Source of the DNA: Flavonifractor sp. An112
GTDB taxonomy: Bacteria > Bacillota > Clostridia > Oscillospirales > Oscillospiraceae
Assembly (NCBI RefSeq): GCF_002161085.1
Contig: NZ_NFLU01000004.1
Span: 62,001-126,000, forward strand
Reading direction: 5' to 3'
DNA length: 64,000 nucleotides
Position 1 is the first letter of the stretch; every line of letters begins with the position of its first letter. The notes beneath the pieces were generated by a model that saw nothing but the letters and a program-made list of their open reading frames with translations, did not search any database and was not told the origin of the DNA. A program made the position numbers and the translations under genes. Below, one piece after another: positions 16,800 through 25,299 of this stretch.

Positions 16800-17744
16800 A
16801 TGAGAGAGCTGCGGGGGCGGTTTGCCCCCAGTCCCAGCGGACGGATGCACCTGGGCAACCTGTTTTCCGCGCTGCTGGCCTGGCTGTCGGTGCGCTGTGC
16901 CGGGGGAACTATGGTGCTGCGGATGGAGGACCTGGACCCGGACCGGTGCCGGGCGGAATACGCCGATCAGCTGGCTGACGATCTGCGCTGGCTGGGTCTG
17001 GACTGGGACGAGGGTTATCAGACCGGAGGACCTCATGGACCCTATACCCAAAGTGACCGTACAGAATTGTATGCGGACGCCTTCCGAGATCTGGAGAAAA
17101 GAGGGCTGATCTACCCCTGCTTCTGCACTCGGGCGGAGCGGCTGGCTGCCTCAGCGCCCCACAGGAGCGACGGACAGGTGATCTATGGTGGCAAGTGTAG
17201 ACGCTTGACAGAGAAAGAGCGGGCGGAATTGGGTGAAAAACGTTGTCCCGCCTGGCGTTTGATGGTATCTGACAGGAATATTAGCTTTACAGATAAACTG
17301 CAAGGAGCCTATACCGAAAACCTGCTCAAAGACTGCGGAGACTTCATTGTGCGCCGGTCTGACGGGGTGTATGCCTACCAGCTGGCGGTGGTATACGACG
17401 ACGGGGCCATGGAGATCAATCAGGTGGTGCGGGGGCGGGATCTGCTGGATTCCACCCCCCGGCAGATTTATCTCTACGAGCTGTTGGGACTGACCCCGCC
17501 GGAGTTCTGCCACGTGCCTCTGCTGCTGGCCCCCGACGGCAGACGGCTGTCCAAGCGGGAGCGGGATCTGGATATGGGAGCCCTGCGGCAGCGGTTCACA
17601 CCGGAGGGGCTGACCGGCTTACTGGCCTTCTGGGCCGGGCAGCTGGACAAGCCGGAGCCGGTGCGTCCGGCGGAGCTGGCCAAGGACTTCGACTGGGCCA
17701 AGGTTCCGGCAGGTGATATTACCATTGATCCCGGTCAACTATAA
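16800..17744 (+). CDS. gluQ: Glutamyl-Q tRNA(Asp) synthetase
   Basis: Paralogue of the GluRS catalytic core that attaches glutamate to queuosine in tRNA-Asp. 314 residues; it lacks the anticodon-binding domain of true GltX (about 480 residues), which rules that out. FAPSPSGRMHLGNL holds the HIGH-like motif, LSKRERD the KMSKS-like motif, and CFC with YGGKC are the zinc-site cysteines. The ATG at 16800 follows AGAGGAGC; the frame upstream runs through the promoter. It ends in a strong bidirectional terminator. Confidence 0.92.
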   Translation: MRELRGRFAPSPSGRMHLGNLFSALLAWLSVRCAGGTMVLRMEDLDPDRCRAEYADQLADDLRWLGLDWDEGYQTGGPHGPYTQSDRTELYADAFRDLEKRGLIYPCFCTRAERLAASAPHRSDGQVIYGGKCRRLTEKERAELGEKRCPAWRLMVSDRNISFTDKLQGAYTENLLKDCGDFIVRRSDGVYAYQLAVVYDDGAMEINQVVRGRDLLDSTPRQIYLYELLGLTPPEFCHVPLLLAPDGRRLSKRERDLDMGALRQRFTPEGLTGLLAFWAGQLDKPEPVRPAELAKDFDWAKVPAGDITIDPGQL

Positions 17745-17781
17745 AAAAGGACGCCGCGGCAATTGCTGCGGCGTCCTTTTT
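17745..17781. terminator. Bidirectional terminator between gluQ and the DUF3048 gene
   Basis: Stem AAAAGGACGCCGC / GCGGCGTCCTTTT around AATT-containing loop sequence, flanked by A and T runs. The two adjacent genes converge here. Confidence 0.9.
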
Positions 17782-17785
17782 ATCT

Positions 17786-18880
17786 TTAGGAGAAACTCAC
17801 GTTGCAGTCGGTGGGGACCACGCACACATAGGTATTGCCCACACCGAAGGTAATGGGGTTGCCGTCGGCATCCTCATAATAGAACTGGCCGCTGGGGGCC
17901 TGCTTGCTCCAGGTCAGCTCGGTGATTTTGCCGCCGCAGGCAAAATAGCCCTTGCCGCCGCTGGACAGGTCCACGGTGATGTGGCCCAGATAGTCGCCGG
18001 TGTTGCGGCAGGCGGTCTTGATGATGACTACGTTGGTGACCTCTACCTGCTGCTGGGTGTTGCCGTCTATGTAGGCCGCGCCGTACTCCTCTACGCCGTA
18101 CTTACCGGTGTTCTCATTGTAGACAAAGCGGCCGGTCTTGTAGCTGGAGACGGGAACGGTGATCTGGGTGGCGTCCACGCCGTCGGCGGGAGTACCATCT
18201 TCAGCGAAGTTCATCTCATAGACGTAGCCGTCCTTATGGTCCAGACGGATGTTGTAGGTGGGCAGCCGGTCCATGATGGATTGGCCGGTTGTGACCACCG
18301 TGTGCTCCAGGCTGTAGCTTTGCTTGCGCACCGGGTCACGCCACATCAGATTGCTGTTTTCGGTGCTGCCCAGATAGGGGCCCCGTACCGCGTCCAGGGC
18401 GGTGACGCCCCAGGTCTTGATTTTGCTGTAGGCGTCCTCGCTGCCGCCGGCATGGAGGAACACGGCGTCGTGGCCCAGAGCAACCTCCAGATAGTAGGGA
18501 CGGGCGGAGCGGATAGAGCCGATGGTGCCCACCCCGTCCAGGGACTGATAGACGCCAACCATTCGGGTGATGCCGCCCTCGGCGGGAATCTCATAGATGA
18601 TATCAGCCTGAGACTGGCCCAGCTGGGGGAGGGCCTGCTTCAGATTGTTGAGCATGATGGCCACCGGCCGGCGGTTGACCCACTCTTCGCCCATGGGCAG
18701 GCCGGTGAGTGGGTTGAGGGGGCCGTCATAAGGGGTCTCGGTGGGTGTGGGCGTAACACTTTCCACCACGGGGGCGGAGGAAGTGGGCGGCGCGGGGGAG
18801 TCCTCCGGTTCCGGAGACCCACCGCAGGCGGAGAGCAGCAGGGGCAGCGTAAGCAGCAGGGGCAGCAGTTTTTTTCCCAT
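17786..18880 (-). CDS. DUF3048 domain-containing lipoprotein (YerB-like)
   Basis: Putative surface lipoprotein of 364 residues. The signal peptide LLLTLPLLLSACGG places the lipidated cysteine at residue 19 and is followed by a Pro/Ser/Thr-rich spacer to about residue 50. The rest is the two-part DUF3048 region: NRRPVAIMLNNLKQALPQ, QADIIYEIPAEGGITRM and SIRSARPYYLEVA are family hallmarks, and GYFACGGKITELTWSK lies in the C-terminal half. The family is common in Gram-positive bacteria and has no established function. It is monocistronic, with its own promoter at 18949-18978. Confidence 0.9.
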   Translation of the reverse strand: MGKKLLPLLLTLPLLLSACGGSPEPEDSPAPPTSSAPVVESVTPTPTETPYDGPLNPLTGLPMGEEWVNRRPVAIMLNNLKQALPQLGQSQADIIYEIPAEGGITRMVGVYQSLDGVGTIGSIRSARPYYLEVALGHDAVFLHAGGSEDAYSKIKTWGVTALDAVRGPYLGSTENSNLMWRDPVRKQSYSLEHTVVTTGQSIMDRLPTYNIRLDHKDGYVYEMNFAEDGTPADGVDATQITVPVSSYKTGRFVYNENTGKYGVEEYGAAYIDGNTQQQVEVTNVVIIKTACRNTGDYLGHITVDLSSGGKGYFACGGKITELTWSKQAPSGQFYYEDADGNPITFGVGNTYVCVVPTDCNVSFS

Positions 18881-18948
18881 GACGGTATCCTCCGTTTTCT
18901 TGCCGGGCGCCCGCCGTGGGGGCCGGGGCTCCGCAGTGTGGTACCTTT

Positions 18949-18978
18949 ATCATACTCTGTGGGACAGGTTCCCGTCAA
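18949..18978 (-). promoter_or_regulatory. Promoter of the DUF3048 lipoprotein gene
   Basis: On the minus strand TTGACG (18978-18973), an 18-base spacer and TATGAT (18954-18949). Confidence 0.6.
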
Positions 18979-19003
18979 GGTGGCCGCAGCCGGGAAATTG
19001 CAC

Positions 19004-19032
19004 TTGTGATTTTACTCGGGCTTGGGTATAAT
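19004..19032 (+). promoter_or_regulatory. Promoter of the DUF4364 gene
   Basis: TTGTGA (19004-19009), a 17-base spacer and a perfect TATAAT (19027-19032), divergent from the DUF3048 promoter. Confidence 0.7.
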
Positions 19033-19070
19033 GATTAGTAAGCGGCAAGCGCTTCGGAAAGGAGAACTCC

Positions 19071-19604
19071 ATGGCACGTCACGGTTTTATCCACGACAAA
19101 CTGGATATCAAGTTCCTGATCCTCTACATCATGGCACGGGTGGCGTCTCCCATCGATTTTCACGCCCTTACTGACCTGACCATGTGCGATGATGGGGTGG
19201 ACTACTTTGAGTTTGCCGAGGCGGTCTCCGAACTGGTGGAAACCGGGCACCTGACCCTGGAGAACGACCTGTACGCCATCACCGACAAGGGACGTTCCAA
19301 CGGCGCCGCCTGTGAGAGCAGCCTGCCCTACACCGTCAAGCAGAAGTGCGGTGTCAATCTGGCCCGGATCAACGGCATCCTCCGGCGCAATGCACAGGTG
19401 CGCGCCCATGTGGAGGACCGGCCGGAGGGGGGCAGCACGGTGAAGATGGAGTTGGACGATGACAAGGGAAATCTGTTCACGCTGGAGCTGTTCTGCGGTA
19501 CCCGGGAGCAGGCCCAGCGGATGGCCAAGGGCTTCAAGGAGGAGCCGGAGCGGGTGTACAACGATGTGATCACTGCTCTGCTGGAGTGGGAGAAAAATCG
19601 ATAA
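19071..19604 (+). CDS. DUF4364 family protein
   Basis: Protein of 177 residues with the DUF4364 opening (DKLDIKFLILYIMARVASPI), a predicted winged-helix N-terminal half (YFEFAEAVSELVETGHLTLE, YAITDKGR) and a beta-rich C-terminal half. The winged-helix look suggests DNA binding, but I know of no characterised member. ATG 19071 is preceded by GGAAAGGAGAA. It directly precedes the tRNA-Leu pair, which has its own strong promoter. Confidence 0.88.
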   Translation: MARHGFIHDKLDIKFLILYIMARVASPIDFHALTDLTMCDDGVDYFEFAEAVSELVETGHLTLENDLYAITDKGRSNGAACESSLPYTVKQKCGVNLARINGILRRNAQVRAHVEDRPEGGSTVKMELDDDKGNLFTLELFCGTREQAQRMAKGFKEEPERVYNDVITALLEWEKNR

Positions 19605-19629
19605 TTTCCCGGGAAAGAAAAAATAAGTG

Positions 19630-19658
19630 TTGACAAAGCCTGGTCGGGGCGCTATAAT
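19630..19658 (+). promoter_or_regulatory. Consensus promoter of the tRNA-Leu pair
   Basis: TTGACA (19630-19635), 17 bases, TATAAT (19653-19658): a perfect match to the sigma-A consensus, 32 bases before the first tRNA. Confidence 0.9.
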
Positions 19659-19690
19659 AACCGAGCAGTCTTTTGACGGGGCTGTGTTTT

Positions 19691-19776
19691 GCGGATGTGC
19701 TGGAACTGGTAGACTGGCTAGCTTGAGGTGCTAGTGGCCCACGGCCGTACGGGTTCGAGTCCCGTCATCCGCACCA
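19691..19776 (+). tRNA. tRNA-Leu (anticodon GAG)
   Basis: Type II tRNA of 86 bases with encoded CCA. The acceptor stem GCGGATG pairs with CATCCGC. The anticodon arm CTAGC-TTGAGGT-GCTAG gives GAG. A long variable arm follows, and the T loop is GGTTCGAGTCC. Confidence 0.95.
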
Positions 19777-19779
19777 TAT

Positions 19780-19867
19780 GCGCGAGTGGTGGAATTGGCA
19801 GACTCGCTAGATTCAGGTTCTAGTGTGCATTACGCACGTGCGGGTTCAAGTCCCGCCTCGCGCACCA
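19780..19867 (+). tRNA. tRNA-Leu (anticodon CAG)
   Basis: Type II tRNA with encoded CCA, three bases after the previous one. The acceptor GCGCGAG pairs with CTCGCGC. The anticodon arm CTAGA-TTCAGGT-TCTAG gives CAG. The variable arm is long. Confidence 0.95.
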
Positions 19868-19905
19868 AAAAAGAAGGACATCCGTAAAGGATGTCCTTCT
19901 TTTTT
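19867..19905 (+). terminator. Terminator of the tRNA-Leu pair
   Basis: Long stem AAAAAAGAAGGACATCC / GGATGTCCTTCTTTTTT with a five-base loop and a T run, directly after the CCA end. Confidence 0.92.
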
Positions 19906-19931
19906 GGATACCTCAAGAAATCAAAATGCTC

Positions 19932-20030
19932 GGGGCAAGTGAATTGCCCCTGCGCCGAGGTTTTGGGCTGACAGCCCAAAACGCTCGTACGGCGCAAAAG
20001 CGCCGACGGCCCAAAGGGCCGGTTTTAAAT
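19932..20030. repeat. Intergenic array of small hairpins
   Basis: Four perfect palindromes in about 90 bases: GGGGCAA/TTGCCCC (19932-19950), GTTTTGGGCT/AGCCCAAAAC (19960-19982), GGCGC/GCGCC (19991-20004) and GGCCC/GGGCC (20008-20020), then GGTTTTAAAT. The layout and the final 10-mer are shared with 7252-7373. No coding sense or known RNA family is evident. Confidence 0.5.
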
Positions 20031-20108
20031 ACTGCAAGAAATGAAAGACATTGATACGGCCCGATGCAAGATGGGCCGCCATTATCCCGGAAATGGAGGA
20101 CCAGGACC

Positions 20109-21242
20109 ATGAATGAAAAGGAAGTAGGGGAGCTGCGCCGCCGGTTCAAGGCGGACAAGAGTGCCATCACCCATGTGCGGGGCTGCTACGTCAACGAAAA
20201 GAAGGAGATCGTCTCTCAGTTTAACCAGTCCCTGGCGCTGATGAGCGAGGAGGAGAGCGAAAAGCTGCTGGCCATTCTGCGCCGCACCCTTTCCGGCGGC
20301 ATTGACCGCAACCTGATCGACATCAGCTTTGCCACCAAGCAGGTGGCGGAGGGGGAGGAGCACAAGCTGCTCATGGCCCTGCGGGATTCTGGTCTGGGGG
20401 ATGAGGAAGCTGTCCAGGCCTTTTTCCAGAAGACCATCGACAGCCTGGATCTGGAAGGCAGCTATCTGATCCTGCTGGCTCATGACCGGTACGACGTACC
20501 CTACCGGGCTAAGGACGGCGAGACCCAGAAAGACGCCTCCGAGGAGGTCTATTCCTACATCCTGTGCAGCATCTGCCCGGTGAAGCAGACCAAGCCTGCT
20601 CTCAGTTTCCAGGCCCGGGAGAGCCGCTTCTATAACCGCCAGGCTGACTGGCTGGTGTCCCCGCCGGAGGTGGGTTTCCTGTTTCCCGCCTTTGACGATC
20701 GTACCACCAACCTTTATGACGCGTTGTACTACAATCGAGACGTGGGGGAGAACCACGAGAATTTTGCCCAGGCGGTATTTGCCTCTCCCATCCCCATGCC
20801 TGCCCAGGCCCAGAAGGAAACCTTCCAGTCCATTCTGGGGGAGACTTTGGGGGAGGAGTGCAGCTACGATGTGGTCCAGGCGGTCCATGACCAGCTGCGG
20901 GAGCTGGTAGAGGAGCACAAGGAGAATAAGGAAGAGGAGCATCTGATGGTGTCTAAGGGGGCGGTGAAGTGTGTGCTGCTGTCCTGCGGTGTGTCCGAGA
21001 GCCATGTAAACGCCTTTGACAGCCGCTACGACGACAGCTTTGGAGCGGAGACCCGGCTCAGTCCCCGGAACCTGGTGGACGCCAAGCAGGTCCAGGTCTC
21101 CATGCCCGACGTAACCATCAAGGTGTCCCCGGAGTACAGCGCTCTGGTGGAGACTCGCTCTATCAATGGGAAAAAGTACATCCTCATTCCGGCGGAAGGG
21201 GAAGTGGAGGTCAACGGGGTGCCCATCCACATCGACGGCTGA
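20109..21242 (+). CDS. DUF4317 domain-containing protein
   Basis: Soluble protein of 377 residues matching the DUF4317 family of Clostridia: the opening ELRRRFKADKSAITHVRGCY, the middle LILLAHDRYDVPYR and the acidic segment near residue 280 are typical. No enzyme motif or membrane segment is visible, and the function is unknown. The ATG at 20109 follows GGAGGACCAGGACC; an upstream in-frame start would run through the hairpin array. The next gene has its own promoter, so this is probably a single-gene unit. Confidence 0.88.
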   Translation: MNEKEVGELRRRFKADKSAITHVRGCYVNEKKEIVSQFNQSLALMSEEESEKLLAILRRTLSGGIDRNLIDISFATKQVAEGEEHKLLMALRDSGLGDEEAVQAFFQKTIDSLDLEGSYLILLAHDRYDVPYRAKDGETQKDASEEVYSYILCSICPVKQTKPALSFQARESRFYNRQADWLVSPPEVGFLFPAFDDRTTNLYDALYYNRDVGENHENFAQAVFASPIPMPAQAQKETFQSILGETLGEECSYDVVQAVHDQLRELVEEHKENKEEEHLMVSKGAVKCVLLSCGVSESHVNAFDSRYDDSFGAETRLSPRNLVDAKQVQVSMPDVTIKVSPEYSALVETRSINGKKYILIPAEGEVEVNGVPIHIDG

Positions 21243-21256
21243 CCACAAGCTGGGAA

Positions 21257-21285
21257 TTGCATCTTTTTGAAAAATAGAGTAGAAT
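21257..21285 (+). promoter_or_regulatory. Promoter of the YesL-like gene
   Basis: TTGCAT (21257-21262), 17 bases, TAGAAT (21280-21285), 32 bases before the start codon. Confidence 0.6.
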
Positions 21286-21316
21286 CAGGTATCGACTTTT
21301 GCAGGGAGGCATTGCC

Positions 21317-21967
21317 ATGGGAATCTTTAACCCGGAGCACGGTATCTACCGCCTGACGGAAAAGATAGCCGATCTGGTGATTTTGAGTGTGTTTTGGCTG
21401 GTGTGTTCCATTCCCCTGGTGACGCTGGGGCCAGCCACCACCGCGCTCTACAACACGGTGGTACGCTGTATCCTGGGCGATGAGCGCAACAGCTGGGTCC
21501 TGTTTTTCCGTACCTTCAAGCAAAATTTCAAGGTGGGTGCACTGACCAGCCTGGTGATAGTCCCGCTGATGGCGGTGCTGGTCATCCTCCACGAGGTGCT
21601 CTATCAGATGGCCCTGACGGACGATGTGGGCTATACGCTGTTTTTTGCCTACCGGGTCTTTCTGCTACTGCCCATCGGCTTTATCTGCTACCTCTTTCCG
21701 GTGCTCTCCCGGTTTACCTTTCAGGTCAGCGGGCTGCTGGTCAACTGCGGCAAGCTGGCCATCGCACACTTGCCCAGCACCGTGCTGATGGCGGTGATCG
21801 CTTTTGTCGCCCTCATCGTATGCTCTAATGTGCCCATTCTGGTTATGTTGCTGCCCACTATCGTGACTTGTCTGCACGCCTTTCTGCTGGAGCGGATTTT
21901 CCGGCCCTATATCAAGGAGCAGCAGCCGGACGTGGACGATGAAGAGGACGACGAAGATGAAATGTAA
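21317..21967 (+). CDS. YesL family (DUF624) membrane protein
   Basis: Integral membrane protein of 216 residues with about five hydrophobic helices. The segment LVILSVFWLVCSIPLVTLGP ahead of ATTALYNTV is the DUF624 signature. YesL-like proteins commonly sit beside sugar ABC transporters or glycan genes in Firmicutes, but their role is not established; this copy is next to the hexuronate regulator. It ends in a very acidic tail (DVDDEEDDEDEM). ATG 21317 is preceded by GGGAGG. A bidirectional terminator follows. Confidence 0.85.
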   Translation: MGIFNPEHGIYRLTEKIADLVILSVFWLVCSIPLVTLGPATTALYNTVVRCILGDERNSWVLFFRTFKQNFKVGALTSLVIVPLMAVLVILHEVLYQMALTDDVGYTLFFAYRVFLLLPIGFICYLFPVLSRFTFQVSGLLVNCGKLAIAHLPSTVLMAVIAFVALIVCSNVPILVMLLPTIVTCLHAFLLERIFRPYIKEQQPDVDDEEDDEDEM

Positions 21968-21990
21968 ATAAATATATCAATATATCAATG

Positions 21991-22036
21991 AAAAAGCCGC
22001 ACCGGCTTCCATGAGGGAAGCCGGCGCGGCTTTTTT
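21991..22036. terminator. Bidirectional terminator between the YesL-like gene and gntR
   Basis: Stem AAAAAGCCGC-CCGGCTTCC / GGAAGCCGG-GCGGCTTTTTT with a five-base loop; A and T runs on the two sides serve both convergent genes. Confidence 0.9.
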
Positions 22037-22039
22037 GCG

Positions 22040-22714
22040 TCAGAGGGAGGAGTGCATCATGGTATTGATGGCCTCCTGATAGGAGAGCTGGATGTGCTCG
22101 GTGAGCAGCTGGCAGGCAGTTTCCTGCTGCTGCTGAAGAATGGCGTCCAGAATGGCGATATGCTCCTGATTGCTCACCTGATAGCGCAGGGGGCGCCATG
22201 CGGTGATGCGGATCAGGTTCAGATAGTCCACCAGACTGCGCATCAGCTGGGAGGCATACTGATTATGAAGGGTATCCACCAGCTCCAGGTGAAATTTATT
22301 GTCCAGTTCAATCAGGGGAGAGGCGGTCTGTCCAGCCCTGCCTGCCTCATCGTCCTGGTGCTCCAGCAGCAGGGCCCGCATATCGGTGGCCCACTGGAGA
22401 TCCACCTGATAGAAGCACTGGCGGAGAATCATGGGCTCTAACAGGGAGCGGATCTCAAAGATATCATGGATGCTCTTGGGGGTGGGGCGGGTGATCTCGA
22501 TGCCTTTGCGGGGGTGAATTTGCACCAGATTGTCCTGGGCCAGCGCCAGAACGGCCTCCCGTACCGGCGTCCGGCCCAGCCCCAGGGATTCCTGAAGCTG
22601 AGACTCATTCACAAATTGGCCGGGCGACAGTTCCTTTTGCAGGATCATATTCTTGATCTGATCGTATGCCTGTTTGGACAGACTGGTCTCCCGTTTGGTA
22701 TTGATGGGTGCCAT
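22040..22714 (-). CDS. GntR family (FadR/FCD subfamily) transcriptional regulator
   Basis: DNA-binding repressor-type protein of 224 residues. The N-terminal winged helix (YDQIKNMILQKELSPGQFV, then GLGRTPVREAVLALAQ) precedes an all-helical FCD ligand-binding domain (LDNKFHLELV, QEHIAILDAI). FCD regulators usually sense sugar acids. It is divergent from uxaC with repeated TGATATATCA-like sites at both promoters, so it very likely controls the hexuronate operon and itself, as UxuR/ExuR-type regulators do. ATG 22714 follows GGAAGGAAG; the in-frame extension upstream lacks an RBS. Confidence 0.92.
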   Translation of the reverse strand: MAPINTKRETSLSKQAYDQIKNMILQKELSPGQFVNESQLQESLGLGRTPVREAVLALAQDNLVQIHPRKGIEITRPTPKSIHDIFEIRSLLEPMILRQCFYQVDLQWATDMRALLLEHQDDEAGRAGQTASPLIELDNKFHLELVDTLHNQYASQLMRSLVDYLNLIRITAWRPLRYQVSNQEHIAILDAILQQQQETACQLLTEHIQLSYQEAINTMMHSSL

Positions 22715-22755
22715 AGGCAACTTCCTTCCGCAGCGACATATCAAAATTGTGTGCC

Positions 22756-22789
22756 TGATATATCAGCTGTACATTCATGTAATATATCA
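22756..22789. promoter_or_regulatory. Probable GntR operators in the gntR leader
   Basis: A perfect palindrome TGATATATCA (22756-22765) and a near copy TAATATATCA (22780-22789), downstream of the gntR -10 box. A half-like ACATATCA lies at 22737-22744. Their position fits autorepression. Confidence 0.65.
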
Positions 22790-22798
22790 TCCGCTTGC

Positions 22799-22827
22799 AG
22801 TATACCAGCCTTGGAAGGGTCCGTCAA
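22799..22827 (-). promoter_or_regulatory. Promoter of gntR
   Basis: On the minus strand TTGACG (22827-22822), 17 bases, TATACT (22804-22799). Confidence 0.7.
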
Positions 22828-23002
22828 GTAGGTGGGGAAATGACAAAAAAGGGAAGAAATGATGGGAATTAGAGACAAAAAAAGGAGTCAATTAGGTCCT
22901 GAAGGGGAAATTGCAGGACATTTCGGGATCTCTTGTTGTCGGATTATCACAAGAAGGAAAACATGAAAATGAATTTCTTTGGCAGAATCGTCGGTTTATG
23001 GG

Positions 23003-23031
23003 TTGACAGGTCGAATAAACTGTGATATCTT
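23003..23031 (+). promoter_or_regulatory. Promoter of the hexuronate operon
   Basis: TTGACA (23003-23008), 17 bases, TATCTT (23026-23031). Between this and the gntR promoter (22828-23002) the 175 bases are AT-rich and show no other recognisable element. Confidence 0.75.
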
Positions 23032-23040
23032 CAAACCATA

Positions 23041-23072
23041 AAATATATCAGCGATATATCAGCTGCATATCA
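23041..23072. promoter_or_regulatory. Probable GntR operator cluster at the uxaC promoter
   Basis: AAATATATCA (23041-23050), CGATATATCA (23052-23061) and TGCATATCA (23064-23072) lie head-to-tail just downstream of the -10 box, matching the perfect palindrome in the gntR leader. A repressor here would block transcription initiation or early elongation. Confidence 0.65.
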
Positions 23073-23102
23073 GCCCGTACCGGACGCATGGGAGGGAAGC
23101 AT

Positions 23103-24542
23103 ATGAGCGGGGCAAAGCCCTTTTTGGACGAAGATTTTCTGCTGACCACCGAAACGGCCAGGACGCTGTACCACACAGTGGCGGAGCAGATGCCCATTCT
23201 GGATTACCATTGTCACGTCAGTCCCCGGGAGATCGCCGAGAACCGGGTCTTTCATGACCTGACCCAGCTCTGGCTGGAAGGGGACCATTATAAGTGGCGG
23301 TTGATGCGGGCTAACGGGGCGGAGGAACGACTGGTGACCGGCGACGCCGATCCCTTTGAAAAGTTCCAGACCTGGGCCAAAGCGCTGGAGCGGGCTCCGG
23401 GTAATCCACTCTATCATTGGAGCCACCTGGAGCTGCGCCGCTATTTCCGGTATGACGGCCATCTGACCGGCGCCAACGCCAAAGAGGTCTGGGACCACTG
23501 CGGCAAGGTCATCGGGGATGGGATGTCCGTCCGGGATATCCTGAAGCAGTCCAATGTAACCCTGCTGTGTACCACCGACAACCCGGCGGACAGTCTGGAG
23601 TGGCACGCTAAAATGGCTGCCGATCCCACCCTGGAGACCTGCGTGCTACCCGCATTCCGACCCGATCAGGCGGTGAACCTGGAGAAGGCGGAGTTTGCCG
23701 CCTACCTGGAGCGGCTGGGCCAGGCGGCCGGCGTGAAGATCGACGGCTGGGACAGCCTGCTGGGGGCGCTGGAGAACCGGATGGACTTCTTCCATACAAA
23801 CGGCTGCCGGGTGGCTGACCACGGATTGGACAACATCTGCTATCGGCCCGCTGGCACGGAAGAGCTGGATGCCATCCTGAAACGGCGGCTGGCCGGGGAA
23901 GAGGTGACCGGGGAAGAGAAGTGGAAGTACAAGACAGCCCTGCTTCTTTTCTTCGAAAGAGGCTATGCCAAACGAAACTGGGTGATGCAGCTTCACTTTG
24001 CCGCTCAGCGCAATAACAACACCAAGATGTACCGGCTTTTGGGACCGGATACCGGATATGACAGCATCGGGCCGGGGGTAAACCTGCCTGATCTGGCCGC
24101 CTTCCTCAGCACCCTGGAGGAGGAGGGGGCTCTGCCCAAGACCATCCTCTACTCTCTGGATCCCAACGACAACGCAGGACTCATCACCCTGATGGGCTGC
24201 TTCCAGGGACCGGGCGTGGCCGGGAAGATGCAGCACGGCGCGGCCTGGTGGTTCAACGACAATAAGGGCGGTATGGAGGCCCAGATGAAGGCCCTGGCGG
24301 CCAACGGCCTGCTGGGGAACTTTGTGGGGATGCTCACCGATTCCCGCAGCTTCCTCTCCTATACCCGGCATGAATATTTCCGGCGCATCCTGTGTGAGCT
24401 GCTGGGCGGCTGGGTGGAAAGCGGACAGCTGCCCGATGACCGGGCAGCGCTGGATGGCATGACGGCCGACATCTGTTACCGAAACAGCATTCGTTACTTT
24501 GGCTTGGAACAGTATCATTTACGGGGGGCAGAGAAGCTATGA
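23103..24542 (+). CDS. uxaC: Uronate isomerase (glucuronate/galacturonate isomerase)
   Basis: Converts D-glucuronate to D-fructuronate and D-galacturonate to D-tagaturonate, the first step of hexuronate catabolism. 479 residues, close to E. coli UxaC. The amidohydrolase-fold metal site starts with DYHCHVSP (near residue 40). [14 protein letters not shown] and [19 protein letters not shown] are conserved family segments. ATG 23103 is chosen because GGGAGGAAGC precedes it; the longer open frame starts inside the promoter. It overlaps the next gene by ATGA. Confidence 0.95.
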   Translation: MSGAKPFLDEDFLLTTETARTLYHTVAEQMPILDYHCHVSPREIAENRVFHDLTQLWLEGDHYKWRLMRANGAEERLVTGDADPFEKFQTWAKALERAPGNPLYHWSHLELRRYFRYDGHLTGANAKEVWDHCGKVIGDGMSVRDILKQSNVTLLCTTDNPADSLEWHAKMAADPTLETCVLPAFRPDQAVNLEKAEFAAYLERLGQAAGVKIDGWDSLLGALENRMDFFHTNGCRVADHGLDNICYRPAGTEELDAILKRRLAGEEVTGEEKWKYKTALLLFFERGYAKRNWVMQLHFAAQRNNNTKMYRLLGPDTGYDSIGPGVNLPDLAAFLSTLEEEGALPKTILYSLDPNDNAGLITLMGCFQGPGVAGKMQHGAAWWFNDNKGGMEAQMKALAANGLLGNFVGMLTDSRSFLSYTRHEYFRRILCELLGGWVESGQLPDDRAALDGMTADICYRNSIRYFGLEQYHLRGAEKL

Positions 24543-25270
24543 GTATGATCAGCGTCAAGGGGTTGAAAAAGAGTTTTAAGAACCATGAGGTGCTCAAGGG
24601 TATTGACATTGAGATCCAGCCAGGTGAGGTGGTGGCCATCGTAGGGCCCTCCGGCTGCGGCAAGTCCACCTTCCTGCGCTGCCTCAACCTGCTGGAGAAG
24701 CCCTCCGGTGGACAGATCCTCTACCACGACGTGGATCTGGTCAGCGCCGACGCCAAGACGGCCACCAAGGTACTGCTCGGTATGGGCATGGTGTTCCAGC
24801 AGTTCAACCTGTTTCCCCACCTGACGGTGCTGGACAACATTATGCTGGCCCCCACCATGGTTAAGGGACAGGACAAGCAGACCAGCCAGGAGCAGGCCAT
24901 GGCACTGCTCAAGACCGTGGGCCTGGAGGACAAGAAGGATGCCTACCCCAACCAGCTCTCCGGAGGTCAGCAACAGCGCATCGCCATTGCCCGGGCTCTG
25001 GCCATGAAGCCGGAGGTCATGCTCTTCGACGAGCCCACCTCCGCTCTGGACCCCGAGATGGTAGGCGAGGTGCTGGACGTGATGAAGAAGCTGGCTGCGG
25101 AGGGCATGACCATGCTGGTGGTCACCCACGAGATGGGCTTTGCCCGTGAGGCTGCTGACCGTGTGATCTTCATTGACGGCGGCTACATCGTGGAGGACAG
25201 CGAGCCCGAGGAGTTCTTCAGCCACCCCAAGAATAAGCGGCTTCAGGAGTTCTTGAGCAAAATGCTCTGA
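24539..25270 (+). CDS. Polar amino acid-type ABC transporter ATP-binding protein
   Basis: ATPase of a PAAT-family (GlnQ/HisP-like) importer, 243 residues. Walker A is GPSGCGKST, the signature [15 protein letters not shown], Walker [21 protein letters not shown], and [15 protein letters not shown] holds the switch histidine. The ATGA overlap with uxaC ties it to the hexuronate operon. Its SBP and permease lie 3.3 and 4.3 kb further on, separated by four enzyme-like genes, which is unusual for a family whose three genes are normally adjacent. The transported compound is unknown; the operon suggests a uronate derivative. Confidence 0.9.
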   Translation: MSMISVKGLKKSFKNHEVLKGIDIEIQPGEVVAIVGPSGCGKSTFLRCLNLLEKPSGGQILYHDVDLVSADAKTATKVLLGMGMVFQQFNLFPHLTVLDNIMLAPTMVKGQDKQTSQEQAMALLKTVGLEDKKDAYPNQLSGGQQQRIAIARALAMKPEVMLFDEPTSALDPEMVGEVLDVMKKLAAEGMTMLVVTHEMGFAREAADRVIFIDGGYIVEDSEPEEFFSHPKNKRLQEFLSKML

Positions 25271-25299
25271 TCTTCATTATATTAAGGAGGAAACGAACC

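Noticed and set aside
16800-17744. Glutamyl-tRNA synthetase (gltX)
   Set aside because: The anticodon-binding half is missing and the length of 314 residues fits GluQ.
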